A stretch of DNA of 64,000 bases from Mimachlamys varia (lineage: Eukaryota > Mollusca > Bivalvia > Pectinida > Pectinidae). The stretch covers positions 54,331,186 to 54,395,185 of the forward strand of contig OX392529.1 of NCBI GenBank assembly GCA_947623455.1. Direction: 5' to 3'. Below the pieces are notes generated by a model. The model ran no database searches and had not been told where the DNA came from. It saw only the letters and a list, made by a program, of their open reading frames with translations. Shown here piece by piece: positions 1 through 10,052 of this stretch. A program made the position numbers and the translations under genes. Position 1 is the stretch's first letter; each line of letters begins with the position of its first letter.

Positions 1-1161
1 TTCCTGTTTCATCTCATAATATTTTCACTATTTTCCGTTATGTATAATTAGAGAAATCATAATTTATTTAAAACATCCAATTTTCGGGACGCCAATTTGA
101 CGTCATTTTGGTAACGTTATATAGAGAAATGGCGTCACACGGAAATTAACAGTGTAGATAATTCTTTATAGCTCCATAAATACAAAACGGAAAATAAAAT
201 AAATATTATGAGAGGAAACCTTGTATATTTCTGTACCAAATGACAAAAAATTGTCAAAATCCATCCATAAACGAAGTCAGGAAAATTCATTGAAATAAGT
301 TGGATATACAAAGAATATATAGCAAAATAAAAAAAAATTGAAAGACTTATGGCACGTAACTGTATGTGCATTTTTCTCTTTATATTAAGCAATTGTATAT
401 ATGGTTATATAATACGAGGATGAGGGATGGGGGTGTCAGTATGTCAATTTATGATGCAGTTCAATTCGTTTTTTCGGCATACTGTATCTACATATGTATT
501 ACTACATTTAAGAGGCGCAGCAAATGTGTGTGTTACGTCATCTTATACAAGTTAAACCTCACCATCTGGAAACACATCCCATTAAAATATTGTAAAGCCC
601 CGAGTTGGTTCCCTACAATTTGGTTCCCTATCAATATCTTGGGATGCTTAAAACAAATTATGTTGATAACGAACTAAGGAGTAAAAAGCATAGCTTTGAG
701 TAAAATATAACATAATTTCATTGTTTTGTCCCGTCATTAATTCCCCTTCGTGGGTTTGGATGTATTTTGTTCAACGTCCAACTAAGTATCGCCTTTTGAG
801 TAAGTCTCAATTGTAATACAATTAAAAGATGCATATTTGCGAAAATTCCCATTGTATGAGTGATATTCCTTATTCTGTCCCCTCCCCTTCGGGAATTTTT
901 AAAAAGTACGATAAAATAATTGCGATACACTTGTAATTGGAGAAGCAAAATGTACGCAATGACCTATTTTGAACCTTGTACCATCCAAACACTAGATATG
1001 GAGAAGTTAAATATAGCAGTTGAACTACAAGATTACTGACAAATGACCAAGTCCAATTCCTAGCTACATTTCTCCCTACTTTTTTCTGGGTCTTCGATCA
1101 CTCCCGAATGACAACTACTTTACAACCTAGATAATGGCACCATGTTTTCAAGTTGTAACCA

Positions 1162-1374
1162 GTGTTTGAAGCAAGAATGGAGAAACTCTTCAATGAATGG
1201 AATAGAAGAACCAGAAATGCATGGCTTGACCAGGATTTCAACCAAGCAGTCAGAGCCGCCAAGACCTCTGGGCGGAAACTTTACCAACCAATTGACCTGT
1301 CGACCAATCGAAAAGCGCTACTTATTACTACCCATTCACTGATTTGCTTCGTATATATACGTGTTAGTCTTTAG
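1162..1374 (+). other. Possible terminal coding exon, unrecognised
   Basis: An open frame reads as an ordinary globular, charged peptide (FEARMEKLFNEWNRRTRNAW near its start, KTSGRKLYQPIDLSTNRKAL further on), unlike the low-complexity frames around it. It follows a plausible acceptor (TTGTAACCAG, just before 1162) and ends at TAG 1372-1374 with no evident donor, so it could be the last exon of a gene entering from the left, or a decayed retrocopy. The family is not recognised, and no companion exon was found upstream in the window. Confidence 0.25.
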
Positions 1375-2199
1375 CTATTACCGCAACTTCTTCATAACTC
1401 CAATATTTGTTGCTCTTTGTCCATCTTTGTCTCATTGAGAAATATTCTGTATCTTTAAGTGATATGAAGATGAGCGTTTTTGAGTATGCTCATTAGTGTG
1501 TTTACTTGTTGTGATTGACAATGATACTCTGTTCTCATTTTGAGAACTTGATGTTTACATGGATGTGACAAAGATTTACATGGCGGATGTCGTCGATGAA
1601 GCAGAAGACGCTTACTCTTCCGGAACAGCTGGTCTTATTCTCTTGTACTTTTACAAGAGTCTTCATGTAAATCTTTCCTTTGTTCATATGTTGCCCCTGG
1701 TTTAATCGATTTTGAGTTTGGATTAGGATTTTGTTAACGCTTCAGTATTCTCTTTTTTATTTCCAATGAGCTTCTATATAGCCTATAGGGTGCTATCTTT
1801 TCAAGTTTATTAATCACTGTTTTGGGCAAATTTTACAAAATGAAATTGCTGAACTGTTGTTATGTATTATTGCTAACCATGAAATTTGCTTTTAACATTT
1901 ATACTGTCTAAGCGTTTGTTAATTTTGGCAAAACATCCGAAAAATCGTATGTTCAAGGAGGGAACAATTAACTCTAGCATATAAGAAATGTAGCCCATAA
2001 CAGCAATATCGTTTATATAAGTGTTTGAATCACACAGTAAAGATTGTTTTGTTTGACTGGATACGTCACTAGCAAAGCGTACACATTGATTCTGTTTTGA
2101 CCTTCAATTGCAAATGGCAGCTATGAAAAGCACTTTTACTCAAATATGCATACTGGGAGTTATTTCAATATTCAATTATCAAGTTAATTTTGGATACTA

Positions 2200-2578
2200 T
2201 TAAAGGCCTAATATACGTAACTTTCGGCAAAACTTGAAGCGAAAATCAAGCCTAATAACTTTTTATATTTATACATTTAGTTCAGATTAACTAATATAAG
2301 CAATATGCAAGATGAATTCTTAAGCGGTTACCGGTACAGCAGCAGTTGAAACTCGGTATTTGTTAACACGCGTCCATTTTGAACTGTCTTCTAGCATCGC
2401 TATGTTGTTGAAGTGGGCCACACCTGAATTATTTTCGATTCTCTAGATTTTTTATCAAGAGTTTCTTAATAGTTACCGCTCAAGTTTACTTCGTTTTAGG
2501 CTTATTTTGCATGGTTACCAGCTGGATTTTTTTCAGAATCACGAAAAATTCCAAAAGTTACGTATATTGGGCCTTTAA
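2200..2578 (+). mobile_element. TTAA-flanked MITE, copy 1
   Basis: The element is bounded on both sides by TTAA, with terminal inverted repeats close to AGGCCCAATATACGTAACTT (the left end here reads AGGCCTAATATACGTAAC). It is 379 bp and non-coding. Three more copies lie at 6908, 27786 and 54237. TTAA target duplications are typical of piggyBac-type transposases; the assignment is inference. Confidence 0.8.
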
Positions 2579-3235
2579 GACTCGGGACATAGTGAGAAGA
2601 TTGTTTTCAGGGCAACTGTTAAAACTGTGGAGTTTGGTGTTTTTTTCTCTAAGAAATCAACACGTTTCGCCCTAAACCCAGCAGTTCAGCTATTTTGTTT
2701 CTGAAATGAGTCTTCTTGGTTATGTTCAGAAGTCTTATTAATCTCAAATAGGAGCAATTCTGGTTATTGAAATACCCAATAAGCTATATTTGTGTGATGC
2801 TATTCACAACAGTCATTTGCATTTTAAGGCCAAAACAGAATCAATATGTATACGCTTTGATAGAATCATTATCTATTGTGTGGTACAGCAACTTAAGAGG
2901 ACCGCAACATTGTTGTTTTGTGCAACATATATATGATCTACATGAGCAAACTTTCCCCCACTGAAACATGCTTATTTACGCATGTTTTGCCAAAACTAAC
3001 AAACGATATGGCAAATTACTGGCCAAAATCATGCTCGTGGTTAATTAGCTATGATACATACCAACAATTGATGGCGTTATTTCTGTTAAATATGCGCGAA
3101 ATAGTGATTCATAGGCCTGTAGAAATATCATTTTATACGCTATTTAGATGACCATTCAAATTGTCTTTCTGTATCTTTTTGTAGTTCTTAAGATTTTTTT
3201 TATTTGTCATAGGCCACGGATCTTAAGGAATATGT

Positions 3236-3336
3236 CAACAACAACAACAACAAAAACAACAACAACAATTACAACAACAACAACAATTACAACAACAGTT
3301 ACAACAACAATTACAACAAGTATTACGACAACAAAA
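3236..3336. repeat. ACA-rich trinucleotide microsatellite
   Basis: An interrupted (ACA)n tract with ATT and GTT interruptions. It produces poly-Thr and poly-Val open frames on the two strands that are not genes. Confidence 0.9.
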
Positions 3337-3489
3337 TAGAAGATACATTTCATAGTAGACATCAGAACTTGAACGTATGTATATAGCACTCTGATAAAAT
3401 CGCGAGACCATCTGTAGTGCGTTGTCTGGCTATTTCAGTATCAATATACTAGCCTTTTACGTCATAACATTTCACACAGGAAGTCTGAA

Positions 3490-4495
3490 AATGTGAGTGA
3501 TAATCTAATTATCGTGTTTAGTGAGGGTGTTTTGTTTTAAAAGGTCGATGTTCGTTCTTGAACAGTTAATACGGTTACAAGACATTTGTGCCAGGAAATG
3601 TGATATTGATTATCAGAATAAGCTCCTTAACCCCTGAAAGACACATCTGAATTCCCCCTATCAAAGTTTGGACGAGTTCTTAATGACATTTTAGGAGTGA
3701 ATGTGTGAAATTTCCTCAGATATTGCAAAATAACATATATAACTTTTTGTGATTTTTTTGACATGGAGCCCCTTCTAAAAGTTAAAGAGAATAAGACCAG
3801 GTATTCCGGAAGAGTAATCGTCTGCTGCTTCATCGATGACAATTGCCACATCTTCATATCACATAAGAATACAAAATATATCTCATAGAAATCAAGATCG
3901 GCGACCATACATCTTGCTCATAGTTCTCATTATATCAGGAAGTCGTTTGCTGAAGATATCTCTTGAGAATTTTTGTAATTCTTAAATTGGTCTGGCTGTT
4001 GTAGAAAAGTACCTCGACATTGACCAAAGTAGAAGGAATATATTAAAGAAGAATTAACATTTGCTCGCAGGCAATGACCTGATCCGGAAATAAAACCCAC
4101 ACATGTTTCACAGATGTTCCATAACGCATGCGTATAAGTCTCCGTATGACGTAAAGACAAGCTAATAATAATACTATACAACATTTGATATAACGCCCCT
4201 AAAATATGTGTGATAATCTATATTATGATCATGCGTAGTCGAGTTTTTTTTTATAAGTTTGATGTTCTTGGGCAGTTTAAACGGTTACAAGACATTTGTA
4301 CCAAGAAATTATGATATTGATTATTTTATTTTATTTTAATCGAATATAAATATAATGATCAATAATGTTGTAAGTAATGTAAACTCCGGCATCCTGAAGG
4401 ACACATCTGAACTCCCCCTATCAAAGTTTGGACGAGTTCACAACGAAAATTTACGGGTGAATGTCTTAATTTTTCTCAAATATTGCAAAATAACA
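3490..4495 (+). repeat. Diverged local duplication, two copies
   Basis: Two related blocks (about 3490-3740 and 4205-4495) share, in order, a TGATAATCTA start, GGTTACAAGACATTTGT, ACACATCTGAA followed by CCCCCTATCAAAGTTTGGAC, and ATATTGCAAAATAACAT. The second copy has a TTTTATTTTATT insertion. Shorter relatives of the 'CCTGAAGACACA ... GGGGTGAATGA' core lie near 35290-35370 and 40893-40975, so the unit is probably a dispersed repeat rather than a single segmental duplication. Confidence 0.6.
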
Positions 4496-4696
4496 TGCCC
4501 CCCCCCCCTTTTTTTTAAATTATCATTCTACTGAATTGCACACAAAAATTAAGAATACCGAAGCCTCAACAAAACCGTAATCCGAACTGAAAATCTATTA
4601 AATTTGGGGCATATCTGAGCAAAGGAAATATTTACATGAAGACTCTTGTAAATGTACAAGGGATAAACCCGGATTGGGCAATCAAGGTAGTGAACC

Positions 4697-4782
4697 ATCT
4701 ACTGGAGTGGGTTATCTACGGGAGTGGGTTATCTACGGGAGTGGGTTATCTACTGGAGTGGGTTATCTACTGGAGTTGGTAA
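4697..4782 (+). repeat. 17-bp minisatellite, about 5 copies
   Basis: The unit is ATCTACTGGAGTGGGTT, alternating with ATCTACGGGAGTGGGTT. It is followed at 4805-4990 by an irregular run of TTCAATTGAA-like motifs. Confidence 0.8.
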
Positions 4783-5482
4783 TATACGTCTATATTGATC
4801 TTCAATTCAATTCAATTCATCTTCAATTGAATTAAAGATAGGTGCAATTGAATTGAAGATAGGTTCAATTTAATTAATGACATGTTATATTTGGACCTAG
4901 GTTCAATTCAATTGAAGATTGTTACAATACAGTTTAAGATCGGTAAAATTCAATTGTATCTTCAATTCAATTATTTGAGGATAGGTGCAATTAATTCAAT
5001 ATATGTTAATTTGGCGTTCCATAAAGCTGACGAATCGATTAAAAAGAGGAGTAATATTAATGGAGTTTTAAGAATTTAAGTCGAATTATGAATTTTTTTC
5101 GACTTTCACACACCCGCTGAGCCTTTTCGAATTATGCGAAATTATGGTTAAAAAATAGCGAGATTTCTAACTACATCTGTACCTGAGTTGAAAGCAGCAA
5201 AATCACATTACATTTAACTTATTGACAGAGGCGTGTATGTAACACAGATGGCTTTTATGTCTGTGTTATTACTTACTGATGAGTAAGAAATATAAATGAC
5301 TTAAGAAACGTATGGATATTTTAATTCAACTTTCAATGCATCATGGAAGTAAAACATACCATCGTATTTTATTTTTACATTAATGATTTGTATAATGATA
5401 CGACCAAATGGCACCATTTGAAGACATACTAATAAATGCTCGCAGGGTTTGCGCATTAAAATACTTCCAGCTACGCCCCTGG

Positions 5483-5571
5483 CAATCGGGAACCGTCGGC
5501 ACTTTCCGTAAACGAGAAAATACTATTTTAGTATTTTCTCGTTTACGGAAAGTGCCGACGGTTCCCGATTG
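5483..5571. repeat. 89-bp perfect palindrome with 9-bp direct flanks
   Basis: Two 43-bp arms (5483-5525 and 5529-5571) are exact reverse complements around a 3-bp TTT loop. The 9-mer CGCCCCTGG lies immediately on both sides (5474-5482 and 5572-5580), which looks like a target-site duplication. Arm ends begin CAATCGGGAACCGTCGGCAC. It is too short to code. It is a tiny foldback element or a hairpin locus; 9-bp duplications are typical of Mutator-like elements. Confidence 0.75.
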
Positions 5572-6907
5572 CGCCCCTGGCAGGCATCATCAGCAACAGC
5601 CCACTTGGCTTTATCACCCCTCTTTTTAGGTCAATGTTTATTTGTCAGGCCATCGTTACCTTGGAAACACTAGCGTTTAAAATGTCGGTCATGTAATGTT
5701 AAGATATTTGAAAAAAAAAAATGGTTTCATGGTTCTGATAGGGAAGTTATTGTGCCAGCACCTACACTTTTCCAATATTTTATGTATAAAATGTACATTT
5801 GATTTCTTAGTTATATGTTGATAGATTTTTATTTTTTTTTTATTTTTGGAAAATGTCATTTAATAACAATAAAAGATTTTGAAAAAATTAAGCAACTGTC
5901 TTCAAAATTAAGTTAAAAAAAATCCCTTCAAAAGCTTGAATAATCGAAAACTGCCATTGATGAGATGTTAACACATTTCAGTTCTTCCAATATTACGTAT
6001 TTCGTTTTTGTACGTAGCTTTGTCAACCGGATGCAGAGGAATTAGGTCTATGTGTTATAGTGGTTTACATGCTTGAGGAACTTCTTGTGACACTAATTTA
6101 TTAAGGAACAAGAAAGATGGGCTGTAAATGTCATAATGAGTACTGACGGTGCGTTAAATAATAATTTAGAAAATAATGTATTTACATGTAGTTTTTATAA
6201 TAGTGTTTGTCAAAAATCCCAAAATAGTTGTTGCGTAGATCTTTTTTTGTCTTCTAATTTGATCTCAGGGTCTGATTACCAAAACCTCCTGATTGACAAC
6301 AGCATTAAACGGGAGAAAGTAAAAACTAGAAATATCTGTGAGACTTAAATGCCCCTGCCCCGTATGAAATTGGTTCTTCATGCTTATTATTTAAGCGAAG
6401 TTTAATGACAATCGGATCAGTAGTTATTTAAATAAACTGGTTACATTACAATAGGACGGGACGGACATGGGTAACACTCTGCCCCCCCCCTCCCTCATTT
6501 CATGGCGAGTAGGAAACTACAATAAATAGCCGAAAACAGCATCTCTCTTTCTTTTGTACTATCTACTTGTTTTTCACACTAGCTTTTACCATTTGTCGTC
6601 CGTATACTTTTAATATTTTCATCTTCTCCAATTCAACCGATTTTATTTGAACAGAATGTTGTAGAAAGGTTCCATAGTCAAAGACAAACAAATATTGCAT
6701 TATAATACTCTTTGATTGTAGGTACCTTACCACCAGTGTCCTGGACTGTTGCCCCCAAAAATCAACATTCTTCTTCTCCAGACACAGAAAAGCTAGAATC
6801 ACACTTATTACTTCGTTGATTAAATTGTCTTCGGTGCTGTATCGAAATTGTGAATTTCATTACCCTTGGGCCACTTTTGTTCGCCTGGGAAAATTAAAGG
6901 GGCCAAA

Positions 6908-7301
6908 TTAAAGGCCCAATATACGTAACTTCAGGACTTTTTTCCTGATTTTAAAAAATTCTGAAAAAAAATCCAGTTGATTACCATGCAAAAATAAGCC
7001 TAAAACGTAGTAAACCTGGGCGGTAACTAACAAGAAACTCTTGACAAAAAGATCCAAAAAATTGAAAAAATAATTCAGGTGGGGCCCACTTAAACAACAA
7101 ACCGAAGGTAGAAGACGGTTAAAAATGGACGCGTGTTTACAAATAGGTGTTTCCACTGCTGCTGAACCGGTAACCGCGAAATAATTAATCTTGAATATTG
7201 CTGATATCAGTTAATCTGAACTAAATCTATAAATACAATAAGTTATTAGGCTTGATTTCCGCTTCAAGTTTTGCCGAAAGTTACGTAGATTGGGCCTTTA
7301 A
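6908..7301 (-). mobile_element. TTAA-flanked MITE, copy 2
   Basis: Same family as 2200-2578, in the opposite orientation: TTAA-AGGCCCAATATACGTAACTT at the left, and its complement followed by TTAA at the right. It is 394 bp and non-coding, and lies downstream of the 3' end of CDC26. Confidence 0.8.
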
Positions 7302-8229
7302 CTAAAGATTATACTAAAAAAAATCTTTAAACCATTTGCTGTTGATTTTTTTTTTACAGATAAATAAGATTCATAGATTAGAATTAGCAACATTTTATTT
7401 ACAGATGGATGAATTTCAAACTTGATAATAAAATCCTTCTTGTGATACTGTACTGTATCGATCCAGTTCGATTTTATGAAAACTCTATTGACTGGTGTGT
7501 ACTATTTTTTACCCATTTACAATGCTTAAAGGGAAATAACTCGTATATCAGTAAGTAAAATTGTGTTGGTTGACAACCCGTATTTTATTATAGTCTGTAA
7601 GCTGCACTAGGCAGATATCATGTTGATGTATCAAGACAAACTTATAAAAGAAGTCATAATAAAATCCTTAATTTTATTAATCGTATGCAGTGACATATAT
7701 ATAAATAAATATAGATCTAATACATATGCCGCTTTAAAACAAATACATATCAATAATATTGTTCATGGAAGAGATAAAAATGTTTTTTTTTCAATGTATT
7801 TCCACGGATCTCAGTCCGTGGTATTTCTTTCGTCTTCCTTTTTCCACTGTCACATTCATGGGAACAAATATGTGTTGAGAACCGTTGATAAATTCACAGC
7901 TCACAATGTTGTGTTTCTTTCGACGATATTATATTAGATGTTAACATAACTCCTCTTCTATTCTTCGCTTACATCGCTGGAGACGGGCGAACTCTTATAA
8001 CACACCTGCACAATCAATGCACCGAAAAGTAGAAAGTAAATCCATTCTCATTTTTCGCTGATTAACACGCTAGATCTACAAGTCCTTCGTCCCTTCTTAT
8101 TTTTTTTTTGTATTATGAAGATACACATTTTACTTTTATATAGACAAATGTGATGGTTGCAGTTCGTGCACACTGGTATGCATGGTCTTCTCTTTGAATT
8201 CACATTGTTTATGACTGTTATATTCTACG

Positions 8230-8457
8230 TCAGTGTATAGGCAAACGTGACGGCTGTGGTAAAGGTTTTGGATCGTAGCCTATCCTTTCGTGGACCATTT
8301 CTGTCCTAGTTCGACTGTCCATGCTTCCTGAGGGAGGTTGGATTTGTTCCAGGAGTTGCTTCTGTTTATTTTGTTCTTCCTTTTCCCTCTTCATTTCAGT
8401 GTATTCCTGAAAATCGTCGAGTTTCAACTCAATTCTCGTTGGGTTCCTTCTCATCAT
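8230..8457 (-). CDS. CDC26: Anaphase-promoting complex subunit CDC26
   Basis: CDC26 is a small subunit of the anaphase-promoting complex (APC/C), the ubiquitin ligase that drives mitotic exit. It binds and stabilises the TPR subunit APC6/CDC16 through its extreme N-terminus. The 75-aa frame begins MMRRNPTRIELKLDDFQEY, which matches the conserved family start (M-x-RR-x-PTR-x-ELKLDD). It then runs into a Lys/Gln/Glu-rich helical stretch (about residues 21-40) and the conserved tail motif RIGYDPKP (human has RIGYKPQP). ATG 8457-8455 is chosen because the second Met aligns as the residue after the initiator in relatives; the stop is TGA 8232-8230. Human CDC26 is 85 aa, so this is a full-length single-exon copy. 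It is divergent to PRPF4, whose start lies 1.1 kb away. Identification is strong from the N-terminal motif. Confidence 0.92.
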   Translation of the reverse strand: MMRRNPTRIELKLDDFQEYTEMKREKEEQNKQKQLLEQIQPPSGSMDSRTRTEMVHERIGYDPKPLPQPSRLPIH

Positions 8458-9557
8458 TTTGATTTTGAAAGTAAGAAATAAACCGGAAAAACATATTTAT
8501 CAGGAAAAGAAAAACCAATACGACTATCAAATCCGGAATAAAAATTAATATAATATCCTTATTGTCAATTTTGTCTTTATGCGATATGGTGACTCAGTAT
8601 GTTGATAAATAATTGATCAATCAATTCTTAAACACAACAAGTCATGCATACCCATTTGGAACAAAATTATAGCAAATAAAATCAATGTGATCCGGAAATA
8701 AAGGATACATGACGGTTTTTATTTTACTAATTGCTAAAATGGCGCCTTCCATGAAGCGTGCAGCACACGCATGAATAAAATATCTGATCTGAGCAATACC
8801 GTCAAGCTTTCAAGGTAAAGTAATTATTCTTTAATAACTTTATGAATATGAATCCATATTTTGTTTATTACACTTTGAATGTGCGATATATTTGTTTGAA
8901 AATACATGTTATAATGTATCCATTGGGTACTTGTACATGTATGTCTACTGTATATTACACATTTTAGCTTAAAAGTACAATGTAATATAGGTCTAGTTGA
9001 GCCCGAGGATTGTGTCTGATAATTTATACAAAACGAAGAATTGTTAAATTCACTGTTTAAGTTATTAATGTGTAAATAAATACTAACTCGATCCACCCCT
9101 ACCATTTATTAAATGCCCATTATATCCCCTTCTCTGTATATTTACCCCCCCCCCCCCGGCCCTCCATTTTGATTCACCATTTATTTACACACTACAGCAT
9201 AGTGGACAGTGACGTCGACGTTTACTGTTCGTTTAGTATACAATATAGTACATAGACACTCTTAAGGTTGGGCATATGGATAATAATTACGCATTTGGGA
9301 AACAGTTACCCATTTAATTGACAATTATGTTACCAATATGGGTAATAAGTTGAAATAAAAACATGCATGTATATAGTTCTTTGATGGGAGTCCCAGGACT
9401 CTTACATTTATTAAATTTGAGTGTCCAATTAAAAACTCTGTCATTTATGTGGTATGTTACAGGTCTACAGAGGTTAACAACATGCAATTAGATTATCAAC
9501 AAAGAGGTGTAAGTTTAAACAAGTAACTCATTGAGAGGCCAAAGAAAGTTAATCGCC
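8458..9557. promoter_or_regulatory. Divergent CDC26/PRPF4 promoter interval
   Basis: This 1,100-bp gap separates the CDC26 and PRPF4 start codons, which point away from each other. It must contain both 5' UTRs and both promoters. It includes a poly-C run (about 9147-9159) and no convincing open frame. No TATA box or specific factor site can be asserted by eye. A shared bidirectional promoter is inferred from the arrangement, which is also that of the human pair. Confidence 0.5.
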
Positions 9558-9732
9558 ATGTCTGATGACGATGAGGATGCTGTTCTCCACTTTCGACCTA
9601 ACAAACCAGTGCTCTATGGAAGTTTGGAAGACAAAGAACGGCAGCGATTGGCTAACATCAAGACTTCAGGATCTTTAGCCTCTGATGCAATTGAAGCAGG
9701 AAAAGCAGCAGGAAACATCGTTATAAGTGATG
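9558..9732 (+). CDS. PRPF4: PRPF4 coding exon 1 (aa 1-58)
   Basis: Starts at ATG 9558 and ends phase 1 in ...GAT G before GTACAT, a weak donor. Carries the acidic start and [12 protein letters not shown]. Confidence 0.85.
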
Positions 9733-10007
9733 GTACATAGGTCACTTCTCACTCTAGGCGAAAAAATCCATCAGCAAAAGTGGCTAAACCCCCATTTTTT
9801 TCTATAGCAAATTTGTCAAATACACTTCTTTTTCTTTAGTAAAAATTTTAGATTGGAGCGTATGCTTCTTCACCTTATCTTCTTATCCTCCCCTGTCTAA
9901 TGACACAAAAAAAGTCAAAACATTTTAAAATATGATGATGATGATTAATTTGTATTTGCAACCACTGTTTGTTATTATGGGGTCTGTTTTTTTCTGATTT
10001 TTAGTTT

Positions 10008-10052
<45 letters not shown>

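Larger units (their letters stand above)
1..8229. other. Gene-poor, repeat-rich flank left of CDC26
   Basis: I see no gene here that I can support. The stretch holds two inverted-repeat elements of the TTAA family (2200-2578 and 6908-7301), an ACA-type microsatellite (3236-3336), a diverged local duplication (3490-3740 and 4205-4495), a 17-bp minisatellite (4697-4782), a run of TTCAATTGAA-like motifs (4805-4990), and an 89-bp perfect palindrome (5483-5571). Open frames are short and of low complexity, except one coding-like stretch near 1162-1374 listed separately. Confidence 0.6.

Noticed and set aside
3148..3389. Poly-Thr and poly-Val frames
   Set aside because: Trinucleotide microsatellite.
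6136..6348. 70-aa frame with VDLFLSSNLI, recalling retroelement endonuclease regions
   Set aside because: Too short and isolated; no neighbouring reverse-transcriptase motifs in any frame.
7620..7937. 105-aa plus-strand frame
   Set aside because: AT-rich composition, no recognisable domain, no splice context; most likely chance.
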